Notes: a model not told the origin generated them from the sequence alone. A stretch of 45,827 nucleotides of DNA from an uncultured Collinsella sp. (GCA_900751695.1 CAADSS010000028.1:1-45827); one strand, 5' to 3'. Counted from the first letter of the stretch, positions 1 through 7,318 are shown. Numbers and translations are program-made.

Positions 1-23
1 TATTTGGCGGCACGCTTGATGGT

Positions 24-61
24 AAAAACAAAACAGCCCAGAGGACATAGCCTCTGAGCTG
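24..61 (-). terminator. Rho-independent terminator after the tRNA-Gly/tRNA-Val pair
   Basis: Read on the minus strand, a 6-bp stem (39-44 with 51-56) with an outer 4-bp extension (34-37 with 58-61) is followed by a T-rich run (TTTTGTTTTT). It lies just downstream of tRNA-Val and would end the tRNA transcript. Confidence 0.75.
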
Positions 62-69
62 CGAACATT

Positions 70-144
70 TGGTGGGCGTTAGAAGATTTGAACTTCTGAT
101 CTCTTCCGTGTCAGGGAAGCGCACTCCCCCTGAGCTAAACGCCC
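70..144 (-). tRNA. tRNA-Val (anticodon GAC)
   Basis: The minus strand folds as a cloverleaf: acceptor GGGCGTT pairs with AACGCCC, with discriminator A. The anticodon stem CTTCC/GGAAG encloses loop CTGACAC, giving anticodon GAC. The 3' CCA is encoded (70-72). It lies 3 bp downstream of tRNA-Gly and is probably cotranscribed with it. Confidence 0.95.
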
Positions 145-147
145 AAA

Positions 148-223
148 TGGAGCGGACAACGGGGCTCGAACCCGCGACCCCAACCTTGGCAAGGTTGTGC
201 TCTACCAACTGAGCCATGTCCGC
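148..223 (-). tRNA. tRNA-Gly (anticodon GCC)
   Basis: On the minus strand acceptor GCGGACA pairs with TGTCCGC, with discriminator T. The anticodon stem CAACC/GGTTG encloses loop TTGCCAA, giving anticodon GCC. CCA is encoded (148-150). It is the first gene of a tRNA-Gly/tRNA-Val unit with its own promoter at 236-283. Confidence 0.95.
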
Positions 224-235
224 TTGCGGGTTATT

Positions 236-283
236 AATTTACGCGAGTTATCCAAAAGACGCAAGTACTTTTTTCAAAAAAGT
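236..283 (-). promoter_or_regulatory. tRNA promoter with palindromic AT-rich upstream element
   Basis: On the minus strand a -35 TTGCGT (259-264) and a -10 TAAATT (236-241) are separated by 17 bp. Two bases upstream of the -35 is a 17-nt palindrome, ACTTTTTTGAAAAAAGT (267-283). The same palindrome at the same spacing precedes the tRNA-Leu promoter at 3707-3754. It looks like an UP element or a DNA-bend site specific to stable-RNA promoters; that role is inferred. Confidence 0.7.
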
Positions 284-328
284 TGCCTGCCGCATGTTCT
301 TGGTAGCTAAACGCGCCAAAGCGATTGG

Positions 329-1075
329 CTAGGCACACGATTCGAGCGCCCCGCTAAACAGCTTCACCATCTGCACGCGCGTGCCGGCGCCGTCTGTACG
401 ACGCGCAACCTCCACGTTATCGACGAGCATACGCATAAGCTTGATACCACGGCCGCGCTCCTCGGATGCGACCGGTTCGCTCGTTTTATCGATAGAATAG
501 CCGGCACCTCGATCAAGCACCTCAACCACAACGCGATCGCCATAGGCCTGAACCGTCAGGACGCACCCGACACCGCCCGCATGGTCATAGGCATTACCCA
601 GCGCCTCCCCCGACGCCAATGCGACATCGTAGCGCTCGTCGCGGCGCAACGGAAGCGATTCAAGGAGTTCGGCGATGTGATGTCGGTAGTATGGAAGATT
701 CTCGATACCCTGACGGACCTCGACGCTCTTACTCCAGCGAGGCAGCTCCCCCACCGGAATGGCGGGAATAGACTCCCGTGCCGGACCCGCGACATGAAGG
801 ATATCGACAAGACGAGCAATCTCCAAAAAGCGAACAACTTCGCCTGATGCATTGACGAGCGAAAGCAGGCCTTCTCGCCTCATGAGCTCACGAGCGCGCG
901 TAAGCAGGAATGCCAAGCCCGTCGAATCGATAAAGCCAACAGCCTGACAGTTGATGACGACACGACGCACGCCGCAGTCAACCAAAGCATCCAAGCGCCG
1001 ACGCAGCGCAGGCACCGTGGCGATGTCGATATCGCCCGGTGGCGTCAAAACCGCTATGTCATTCCACTCATTCAT
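329..1075 (-). CDS. Fused STAS anti-sigma antagonist and HATPase anti-sigma kinase (RsbV/RsbW-like fusion)
   Basis: A 248-residue cytoplasmic regulator. Residues about 5-98 form a STAS domain (SpoIIAA/RsbV family) with the motif DSTGL; Ser51 is the expected phosphorylation site. Residues about 130-240 form a GHKL/HATPase_c_2 domain (SpoIIAB/RsbW family) with an N-box (EALGNAYDHA) and ATP-lid glycine motifs (DRGAGYS, RGRGIKLM). In classical partner switching these are two proteins, so antagonist and kinase are on one chain here. The gene follows the SpoIIE-type phosphatase, the expected enzyme for dephosphorylating the serine. No sigma factor gene is nearby. The ATG at 1075 starts just before the STAS fold; an in-frame TTG at 1093 is an alternative. 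A 14-codon ORF (1112-1068) overlaps this ATG and may couple translation. Confidence 0.85.
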   Translation of the reverse strand: MNEWNDIAVLTPPGDIDIATVPALRRRLDALVDCGVRRVVINCQAVGFIDSTGLAFLLTRARELMRREGLLSLVNASGEVVRFLEIARLVDILHVAGPARESIPAIPVGELPRWSKSVEVRQGIENLPYYRHHIAELLESLPLRRDERYDVALASGEALGNAYDHAGGVGCVLTVQAYGDRVVVEVLDRGAGYSIDKTSEPVASEERGRGIKLMRMLVDNVEVARRTDGAGTRVQMVKLFSGALESCA

Positions 1076-1153
1076 ACGACCATGGTTCCCCAAAAAAGCC
1101 CACTCGATGCATTTGTTTCCCCAACCGTGCGGATTCAGCCCGTCCAGCGTCGT

Positions 1154-3499
1154 CTATGAACGACCCCGTAAAAACTCAAGGGACACCAATGCAATGTCGT
1201 CGTCCAGCGCCGATTCGGTAAATCGGTCGAGCTCGCCCAAGACCTTGCCGCAAATGCCCGACACGCCCTCCCCCGAAACAGAAAGCAGAAGATCGCGCAA
1301 GCGCTGCTCGCCAAAGAATGCTCCGGTGCGGTCACGGGCCTCAATCGTTCCATCCGTATACATAAAGAGCATGTCGCCGGGGGCGAACGTAAAGGCACCC
1401 GTCTCGTACACCATGCCTTCGAATGCACCGATTACGCCCGATTGGCATCCAAGCAGTTCGACCTCTCCCCCACGGGCCTCGCCGCCGCCCAGCGGCATCG
1501 ACTCTGGCCTGATGACCATGGTCGGAGGATGGCCCGCCGAACAATACGTTGCGCGTCCGGCTTTAAGGTCAATCTTGGCGATAAAGGCCGTCACGAACGT
1601 CTCGACCCTCGAAAAGCCCATGAGCATGCTGTTAAGGGAGCGCGCCATGCGGGCCGGGCCAGCGCCCTCCCAGGCATATGCCGTCAGGGCCGTCTTGACG
1701 AGCGCGGACATCGATGCGGCCTCAATGCCTTTGCCAGACACATCACCCAGAATCATGACGGCGCAGTCGTCGGGAAGTCGGATGAGCGTATAGAAATCGC
1801 CGCCGACCAACGCCGAGTTCGTGGCCGACAGGTACACCGAATCGGTTGCGATACCCGGAACATCCCCCAGGGAATTTCTCATGCCGATCTGGAGGGTCTG
1901 AGCGATATGGCGCTCCTCGCGCTTTTGAGATTCGCCTTCGTAGATCAGTTCAAAGTCATGCGCCAAGTGCACCAAGTAGTCATATTCAAGGTCATCAATC
2001 GGCTCTTGGCTGCCATCACGAAGCAGCAGCGCGCGCGTCGTCGGGCCCTTCGCAACAGAAGCAGGAACAATCGCGTCGCTGCTGTGCTTGCCATCACCCT
2101 CAGAGCGCGGGCGCCCCGCCTCGATGCCGGTGTCGACGTAGAGACCTTGGCAAGGTAGACCATGCGCCCTAAGCCAGCCTCCCATAGGCATCGATTCGTC
2201 AACGCGAGTTATGCGGACGTGTTTAAGGTCCTCGGCACTCGTGCCGCCCAAAACAGACGCCCCAAAGCCATCAGGGCCAGCCCCCAGACGTGCCGCTGGC
2301 GCCGTCGTGGAAAAGAAAAGCTTCTCGGGATCGTCAGGCAAAGCAACGCGACTGCCGCCTTCAAAATCTATGACGTAGGCGTCCAGACTAGCGTCATACT
2401 CCACGGAACAGAAATGGCAATTGAGCACGGCGCAAATTTCGGCCGACACCGCACGCGAGGCGGCAACAGGATCATCAAGATAGGCAAACAACTCATCCCG
2501 AAGCACATTAAGCGAGCGGCCAAGCTCGGCCGTGCGACGAGAGCGAAGGCTCGATGCCATGCCGACCAGCTGGATAGACAGGTAATCGCAAATGACCTCG
2601 AGTACATTAACGTCATAGGCGAGCGGTGCCTGGGGGCGTTTCCAGCCAACTTCCAGCACGCCAAGGATCTGCGTACCGTAAAAAACGGGAAGACAGATCT
2701 CGCTGCGGTACGGAGGCATATCCTGCACGCGCAACAGGTGCTTAGAACGATTGTCCAAATCCATAAACATGCCCGAGGCGACACGATCGCCCTCAAGGTC
2801 CTGCTGAATCGACAGACGGCAAGCGCGCGACTCGCGAAGCACGTACGTCGGGATGCCCGCGCCATACGGCATAAACTCGGGCAGATAGCTATCCTCAAGC
2901 TCCTTAGAAACACCACGGAGCTTAAAGCCACCGCTCTCCGAAAAATAAATCGCAGCTCCAGAAGCATCGAGCGTTCCGACGAGCTGATTTAAAACGGTAT
3001 CAAGCAGGCTGGGTAGCTCATCGGAGCCCACAGTGCTCATAATGACCGAGAGCGTGCCAGAGAGACGCTTATTTGCCACTCTAAGCTCCGATAACGCACG
3101 CTTGAGTTGACGGTCGTGAGAATACTGTTCCTCAATACTGTGAAGTGCCACCAGGACACGTGGCGCGCGGCGCCCAAAGACACGTGGAGGCGTTACGGAG
3201 CCTGCGCGAACCAAGACGGGGATAAAAGAGCCGTCACTCAGCTTGAGCATCAGTTCGTTCTCGGAGCCATCAGTTTCAAATGGCAGACGATGTTCCGTCG
3301 CACGTTCAAATGCGGACGAGTACAGGACGTCTTTAACATCTCCACCGATGACGTCGGCGCGTTCCTCGCACATCAAACCAAGTAAGCGATTATTCACATG
3401 CAGAATGGTTCCGTCGAGCTCGCAGATGATGACAGCATCGCTCGTGATCTCGACTAGTTGGGCAACGTCTGCCCACTCGTTGCGCTCAAGCGTTTCCAT
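1154..3499 (-). CDS. PAS-GAF-PP2C (SpoIIE/RsbU-type) serine phosphatase
   Basis: A 781-residue soluble signalling phosphatase. The N-terminus resembles a PAS sensor (about residues 8-110, with TSDAVIICELDGTILHVN), followed by a GAF-like region (about 150-310), a less conserved middle region, and a C-terminal SpoIIE/PP2C domain. Metal-binding motifs of that family are visible: GGDFY, GDVSGKG, YTDGTIEARD and DDDIALV. It probably dephosphorylates the STAS serine of the fusion protein encoded about 80 bp downstream, freeing a sigma factor in response to a ligand or redox cue; the cue is unknown. The ATG at 3499 is preferred over an upstream GTG (3511) because GGTGAGG lies six bases before it. A tRNA-Leu terminator sits immediately upstream, so the gene needs its own promoter or read-through. 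Confidence 0.88.
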   Translation of the reverse strand: METLERNEWADVAQLVEITSDAVIICELDGTILHVNNRLLGLMCEERADVIGGDVKDVLYSSAFERATEHRLPFETDGSENELMLKLSDGSFIPVLVRAGSVTPPRVFGRRAPRVLVALHSIEEQYSHDRQLKRALSELRVANKRLSGTLSVIMSTVGSDELPSLLDTVLNQLVGTLDASGAAIYFSESGGFKLRGVSKELEDSYLPEFMPYGAGIPTYVLRESRACRLSIQQDLEGDRVASGMFMDLDNRSKHLLRVQDMPPYRSEICLPVFYGTQILGVLEVGWKRPQAPLAYDVNVLEVICDYLSIQLVGMASSLRSRRTAELGRSLNVLRDELFAYLDDPVAASRAVSAEICAVLNCHFCSVEYDASLDAYVIDFEGGSRVALPDDPEKLFFSTTAPAARLGAGPDGFGASVLGGTSAEDLKHVRITRVDESMPMGGWLRAHGLPCQGLYVDTGIEAGRPRSEGDGKHSSDAIVPASVAKGPTTRALLLRDGSQEPIDDLEYDYLVHLAHDFELIYEGESQKREERHIAQTLQIGMRNSLGDVPGIATDSVYLSATNSALVGGDFYTLIRLPDDCAVMILGDVSGKGIEAASMSALVKTALTAYAWEGAGPARMARSLNSMLMGFSRVETFVTAFIAKIDLKAGRATYCSAGHPPTMVIRPESMPLGGGEARGGEVELLGCQSGVIGAFEGMVYETGAFTFAPGDMLFMYTDGTIEARDRTGAFFGEQRLRDLLLSVSGEGVSGICGKVLGELDRFTESALDDDIALVSLEFLRGRS

Positions 3500-3525
3500 C
3501 GTGAACCTCACCGTCTATCGGTAAC

Positions 3526-3549
3526 AAAAAAGCCTCCGAAGAGGCTTCT
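3526..3549 (-). terminator. Rho-independent terminator of tRNA-Leu
   Basis: The minus strand gives a 7-bp stem (3530-3536 with 3541-3547) closed by TTCG and followed by TTTTTTG. It lies 10 bp downstream of tRNA-Leu and separates it from the phosphatase gene. Confidence 0.85.
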
Positions 3550-3558
3550 CAAATGCGA

Positions 3559-3648
3559 TGGTGTCGGAGGCGGGACTTGAACCCGCATGACCAAAAAGCG
3601 GTCACTAGCACCTCAAGCTAGCGCGTCTGCCAATTCCGCCACTCCGAC
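3559..3648 (-). tRNA. tRNA-Leu (anticodon GAG)
   Basis: A minus-strand class II tRNA with a long variable arm. Acceptor GTCGGAG pairs with CTCCGAC, discriminator A, and CCA is encoded (3559-3561). Anticodon stem CTAGC/GCTAG encloses loop TTGAGGT, giving anticodon GAG. It is transcribed alone from the promoter at 3707-3754. Confidence 0.95.
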
Positions 3649-3706
3649 ATGCTATGTTGTTGATTCACGGTTCGTTTTGTTGGACCCGCGCGTTCAACGA
3701 GGAAGA

Positions 3707-3754
3707 TAATAACCTATGATTCGAGAACTGTGCAAGCACTTTTTTCAAAAAAGT
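3707..3754 (-). promoter_or_regulatory. tRNA-Leu promoter with palindromic AT-rich upstream element
   Basis: On the minus strand a -35 TTGCAC (3730-3735) and a -10 TTATTA (3707-3712) have a 17-bp spacer. The 17-nt palindrome ACTTTTTTGAAAAAAGT (3738-3754) lies two bases upstream of the -35. Layout and palindrome are identical to the tRNA-Gly promoter. Confidence 0.7.
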
Positions 3755-3792
3755 TTACGAATTTGTAAATGCGCAGGTAAATCCATGTGTCC

Positions 3793-3917
3793 GGCCCCGA
3801 ATCGGTGTTGCCTCCCGGCGCGTCCTCGGGCATGAGCGATATTTTGCTGCGCACTTCGTGCTACAAAATATCGCTCCCCCTGCGGAATGCGCCGGGAGAC
3901 AACACCGATTCGGGGCC
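3793..3917 (-). ncRNA. Nested hairpin element E1 (putative structured RNA or DNA element)
   Basis: A 125-bp two-tier inverted repeat. Outer arms are 29 nt (3793-3821 and 3889-3917). Their single non-Watson-Crick position becomes G-U if transcribed on the minus strand but C-A on the plus strand. Inner arms are 13 nt (3834-3846 and 3864-3876). The apex is 17 nt with a small GCAC/GTGC stem closed by GAA. The two internal-loop strands, read on the minus strand, are ATTCCGCAGGGG and ATGCCCGAGGAC. Element E2 nearby has the same layout and nearly the same loop bases but unrelated stems. There is no T-tract on either side, so a simple terminator is unlikely. No function is known to me. Confidence 0.55.
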
Positions 3918-3977
3918 TGCGTCCACGTACTCCATGCGCCGTTCTCAAACATGTTCTGGGGCTGATTCAAATTTAGT

Positions 3978-3996
3978 GGCTCGGCTTTGCCGAGCC
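3978..3996. repeat. Short perfect hairpin
   Basis: An 8-bp perfect stem (3978-3985 with 3989-3996) around a TTT loop. It lies between E1 and E2. No T-tract follows on either strand, so its role as a terminator is doubtful. Confidence 0.5.
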
Positions 3997-4006
3997 CTTA
4001 TATGGA

Positions 4007-4032
4007 GAGGCCGGAGCTAAAGCTCCGGCCTC
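4007..4032. repeat. 12-bp perfect hairpin
   Basis: A 12-bp perfect GC-rich stem (4007-4018 with 4021-4032) with a two-base AA gap at the apex. It lies 10 bp from the 3978 hairpin. It could help end convergent or read-through transcription; no clear U-tract is seen. Confidence 0.5.
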
Positions 4033-4080
4033 ACTAACTTTCCTATTAGGTTAAGTGAGCGATCAAGGAATCGCACCCCT

Positions 4081-4101
4081 CCCTGCCGCGTTGCCGCAGG
4101 G
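4081..4101. repeat. Short hairpin next to E2
   Basis: A 6-bp stem, CCCTGC (4081-4086) with GCAGGG (4096-4101). It overlaps the first bases of the E2 outer arm and so competes with it. Confidence 0.45.
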
Positions 4102-4230
4102 CCCGTGCTGGACTTAGTTTTCAGAACATTCCGCAGACCAGGAAACCCCCTTATCCGCAGCTCCGAAGGAGCAGGATAAGGGGGTTTCCATGATCGAGGA
4201 CGTTCTGAAAACTAAGTCCAGCACGGGCCC
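4099..4230 (+). ncRNA. Nested hairpin element E2 (putative structured RNA or DNA element)
   Basis: A 132-bp two-tier inverted repeat 16 bp past the OppF/DppF stop codon. Outer arms are 29 nt and perfect (4099-4127 with 4202-4230). Inner arms are 16 nt and perfect (4141-4156 with 4174-4189). The 17-nt apex holds GCTCC/GGAGC closed by GAA. Plus-strand internal-loop strands are ATTCCGCAGACCA (4128-4140) and ATGATCGAGGAC (4190-4201). Nine bases of the first and ten of twelve of the second match E1, whose stems are unrelated. The strand is given by loop orientation relative to E1; transcription of either strand is unproven. No T-tract follows. Confidence 0.55.
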
Positions 4231-4246
4231 GGACAATAACAACCGA

Positions 4247-5275
4247 CTACAGGTCGATGTGCGATTCCTTGATCGGGAACGGCTCCGCGAAGTGGCAGGC
4301 ACAGCAGTGACCCGGTGCGACTTCCTTAAACTCGGGAAGTTTCTCAGAGCAGATACCCTGCGCGATCGGGCAGCGCGTGTGGAAACGGCAGCCGGTCGGC
4401 GGATCCAGCGGTGAAGGCGGATCGCCGGCGAGGATGATGCGCTTACGAGTCTTTTGGATATCCGGATCGGGAACCGGCACGGCAGACAGCAGCGACTGCG
4501 TGTACGGATGGTGGGGCTCGCTGTAGAGCGTCTTCCAGTCCGAAACCTCGACCATCTTACCCAGATACATAACGGCAACGCGATCAGAAATGTGCTGTAC
4601 GACGGAGAGGTCGTGAGCAATGAAGAGATAAGCAGTACCGAACTTATCCTGAAGCTCCTTCAGGAGGTTCAAAACCTGGGCCTGAATGGAAACGTCAAGT
4701 GCAGAGACAGGCTCGTCGCAGATAATCAGCTTGGGCTTCAGCGCAAATGCGCGGGCAATGCCGACACGCTGACGCTGACCGCCGGAGAACTCATGAGGAT
4801 AGCGGTTAATGTGCTCGGGGTTCAGACCGACGACGTCCAGCAGCTCGCGGACACGCTCAATACGCTCCTCCTTGGTGCCCACGCCGTGAATGGTCATGGG
4901 CTCGGAGACGATCTCGCCAATGGTCATACGAGGGTTCAGCGAAGCATAAGGATCCTGGAAGATAAACTGCATCTCGCGACGCATGTCCTTGATCTCATGC
5001 TTGCTCATCTCGGCAACATCTTTGCCCTGGAAGAACACCTTACCGGCGGTCGGCTTGGTCAAGCGCATGATGGTGCGACCCGTCGTGGACTTACCGCAAC
5101 CAGACTCACCAACCAGACCAAAGGTCTCGCCAGGATAAATCTCAAAAGAGATGTCATTAACAGCAGAGACGACACGCTTGGAAAAACGCTTGGCGAACAT
5201 GCCGGACTCGGCGGGGAACTCCTTAGAGAGGTGCTCGACCTTCAGCAACGGAGTACGCTCGTTGGTATCTGCCAT
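4247..5275 (-). CDS. Oligopeptide/dipeptide ABC transporter ATP-binding protein, OppF/DppF type
   Basis: A 342-residue ATPase that powers peptide import with its OppD-type partner. Visible motifs are Walker A GESGCGKST (56-64), a Q-loop (FQDPYASLNPR), signature SGGQRQR, Walker B LIICDEP and the switch histidine (AHDLS). The C-terminal oligo_HPY extension has a cysteine cluster (CRFHTRCP, GIC and HCCACH) typical of the family; recent structures of relatives place an iron-sulfur cluster there, which I have not verified here. It is the last gene of a five-gene operon; its ATG shares one base with the stop codon of the OppD-type gene (TAATG). Its 3' end is part of an inverted repeat with downstream DNA. 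Opp and Dpp specificity cannot be told apart by eye. Confidence 0.93.
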   Translation of the reverse strand: MADTNERTPLLKVEHLSKEFPAESGMFAKRFSKRVVSAVNDISFEIYPGETFGLVGESGCGKSTTGRTIMRLTKPTAGKVFFQGKDVAEMSKHEIKDMRREMQFIFQDPYASLNPRMTIGEIVSEPMTIHGVGTKEERIERVRELLDVVGLNPEHINRYPHEFSGGQRQRVGIARAFALKPKLIICDEPVSALDVSIQAQVLNLLKELQDKFGTAYLFIAHDLSVVQHISDRVAVMYLGKMVEVSDWKTLYSEPHHPYTQSLLSAVPVPDPDIQKTRKRIILAGDPPSPLDPPTGCRFHTRCPIAQGICSEKLPEFKEVAPGHCCACHFAEPFPIKESHIDL

Positions 5276-6366
5276 TACGCCTCGCCTCCCTTCTTGGAAT
5301 CCTTGCGCGTACGGGACGTCTCAGGAGCGTTCTTGAGAAACTCGGGGTCACCGGAGTAGTGGCACGCAGAGTAATGACCAGACTCGGTGACAACGCGCTC
5401 GGGGCGCTGCTTGCGGCACTTATCGGTCGCATAGGGACAACGAGGCGAGAACACGCAGCCCTCGGGCAGGTTCATGAGCGAAGGCGGGTTGCCGTGAATC
5501 GGCGTAAGCGGCTTCTTCTCTTCGATGGCCTGCTCCGGGATGGAGCGGATAAGGCCCCAGGTGTAGGGGTGGCGGCTCTCATAGAAGATTTCCTCAGCAG
5601 TACCGAACTCGACGGGACGGCCGGCGTACATAACCATGATCTTGTCGGCCATGTCGGCGACGACGCCCAGGTCATGGGTAATCATGATGATGGCGTTGCC
5701 GTTCTTCTCCTGCATTTCCTGCATAAGCTCAATAATCTGAGCCTGGATGGTAACGTCCAGAGCCGTCGTGGGCTCGTCGGCAATCAGAATATCGGGATCG
5801 CAGGCAAGAGCCATGGCAATCATAACGCGCTGACGCATACCGCCAGAGAACTGGTGCGGATACTCATTGACGCGCTTCTCGGGCTCGGGAATACCAACGA
5901 GGTCCAAAAGCTCGGTGGCACGCTTGAGCGCCTCCTGCTTGGAGTAGCCACGGTGCAGACGAAGGCCCTCGCCCACCTGCTTGCCGATCTTATAAACCGG
6001 GTTCAAGGAGGTCATAGGATCCTGGAAGATCATCGCGATATCGTTGCCGCGAATGTGCTGCATCTCTTCCTCGGTCATCTCGAGGATGGAGCGGCCGCGA
6101 TAGCGAACGTCACCGCCCTCGATCTTTCCCGGAGGCATCGAGATAAGGCCCATGATGGTCATGGCGGTCACGGACTTACCGGAGCCGGATTCACCGACGA
6201 CTCCCAGGGTCTCGCCACGATCGAGCGTGTAGGAGACACCGTCGACAGCGCGAACGACGCCATCCTCGGTGTGGAAATACATCTTAAGGTCGTCGACCTC
6301 GAGCAGATGCTGGCCCTCGGGAACCGGCTGGTCCTTCAGGTCCACATAGTTCTTGTTCTTCTTCAT
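5275..6366 (-). CDS. Oligopeptide/dipeptide ABC transporter ATP-binding protein, OppD/DppD type
   Basis: A 363-residue ATPase, partner of the OppF-type subunit. Walker A GESGSGKSV is at residues 58-66. FQDPMTSLNP, signature SGGMRQR, Walker B ILIADEP and the ITHDLG switch follow. The C-terminal oligo_HPY region keeps its cysteines (CVFSPRCP, KC, ACH). It starts at ATG 6366 with GAAGGA eight bases upstream, two bases past the OppC-type stop, so translation is probably coupled. A short charged tail (TRKDSKKGGEA) ends the protein. Confidence 0.93.
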   Translation of the reverse strand: MKKNKNYVDLKDQPVPEGQHLLEVDDLKMYFHTEDGVVRAVDGVSYTLDRGETLGVVGESGSGKSVTAMTIMGLISMPPGKIEGGDVRYRGRSILEMTEEEMQHIRGNDIAMIFQDPMTSLNPVYKIGKQVGEGLRLHRGYSKQEALKRATELLDLVGIPEPEKRVNEYPHQFSGGMRQRVMIAMALACDPDILIADEPTTALDVTIQAQIIELMQEMQEKNGNAIIMITHDLGVVADMADKIMVMYAGRPVEFGTAEEIFYESRHPYTWGLIRSIPEQAIEEKKPLTPIHGNPPSLMNLPEGCVFSPRCPYATDKCRKQRPERVVTESGHYSACHYSGDPEFLKNAPETSRTRKDSKKGGEA

Positions 6367-6368
6367 CC

Positions 6369-7304
6369 TTATGCGTCCTTCATCTTGACGTCGAGGGCGT
6401 CGCGCAGACCGTCACCCAGCAGGGTGAAGGCGAGTACCGTCGAGAGAATTGCCAGACCGGGCATGATCATCATCCAGGGAGCAGTCAGAAGATACTGCTG
6501 ACCGTCCTGAATCATGGAGCCCCACGAAGGCGTAGGCGGAATAACGCCCATGCCGAGGAAGGACAAAGCGGACTCGGTCAGAATGGCGCCACCAATGTTC
6601 ATGGTCGCGTAGACCACGATGGAGGCGACGGAGTTCGGGAAGATGTGACGCACGACGATACGAGCATCAGATGCACCCATCGCGCGCGCAGCGTCTACAT
6701 AGTCGTTTTCCTTGACCGTCAAGATTGCAGAGCGGAAGACGCGCGCAATCGAAGGCCATCCGAGAATGCCGATGGCGATAAAGACGTTCTGAAGACCACG
6801 GCCGATAACGGCGATCATGGCGACGACGAACAGCACGTACGGGAAGGCCAGGAAGATATCCGCACAGCGCATGATGATCGTGTCCCAGATGCCGCCGTAG
6901 AAACCGGCCAGGGCGCCCATGACCAGACCGATCAACGTGGAGATGGCGGTGGCCATAATGCCGACGGACAGCGAAACGCGTGCACCGTAGATAACGCGGA
7001 CGAGAATGTCGCGACCAAGGGCATCGGTGCCAAACGGGTGCTCGGCACACGGAGCCAGCAACGACGTCTCGGCCATGGTGGTCGAGTCGGAAGCCGTCGG
7101 CGAACCGAGCCAGGGCTTAGCCCACAGATCCGCGGTCAGGGCAACCACAACGACGATGATGATCCAGCAGACACCGATGACGGCGAGCTTGTTCTTACGA
7201 AGACGCTTAAAAGCGTCGCCCCACAGCGTGCGGGACTTGGCGGGAGCAGATGCGGCCTTGGTGGCGGTAGCCTGCTCCTGAGACTGAGAATCAGTTTCCT
7301 GCAT
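6369..7304 (-). CDS. Oligopeptide/dipeptide ABC transporter permease, OppC/DppC type
   Basis: A 311-residue inner-membrane permease (BPD_transp_1). A cytoplasmic N-terminus of about 35 residues leads to the first membrane helix (VIGVCWIIIVVVVALT). The OppC N-terminal domain (GTDALGRDILVRVIYGAR) and the EAA loop that contacts the ATPase (NDYVDAARAMGASDARI) follow. About six helices are visible. The start is ATG 7304 with GGGAGG upstream, 14 bp after the OppB-type gene. Confidence 0.93.
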   Translation of the reverse strand: MQETDSQSQEQATATKAASAPAKSRTLWGDAFKRLRKNKLAVIGVCWIIIVVVVALTADLWAKPWLGSPTASDSTTMAETSLLAPCAEHPFGTDALGRDILVRVIYGARVSLSVGIMATAISTLIGLVMGALAGFYGGIWDTIIMRCADIFLAFPYVLFVVAMIAVIGRGLQNVFIAIGILGWPSIARVFRSAILTVKENDYVDAARAMGASDARIVVRHIFPNSVASIVVYATMNIGGAILTESALSFLGMGVIPPTPSWGSMIQDGQQYLLTAPWMMIMPGLAILSTVLAFTLLGDGLRDALDVKMKDA

Positions 7305-7318
7305 GAGACGTACCTCCC

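Larger units (their letters stand above)
4060..4275. repeat. 17-bp inverted repeat enclosing E2 and reaching into the 3' end of the OppF/DppF gene
   Basis: Bases 4060-4076 are the exact reverse complement of 4259-4275. The right arm is the last part of the OppF-type coding sequence (codons for about PIKESH). The left arm is therefore an inverted partial copy of the gene end, placed about 190 bp downstream, roughly concentric with E2. An mRNA running through would pair its coding 3' end with its own trailer. Confidence 0.7.

Noticed and set aside
3787..4020. Short ORFs of about 70 codons on both strands across E1
   Set aside because: They exist only because the inverted repeat is open in several frames; no ribosome site or family match.
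3793..4230. E1 and E2 as ordinary Rho-independent terminators
   Set aside because: Neither has a T-tract on either strand, both are much longer than terminators, and the conserved internal loops need another explanation.
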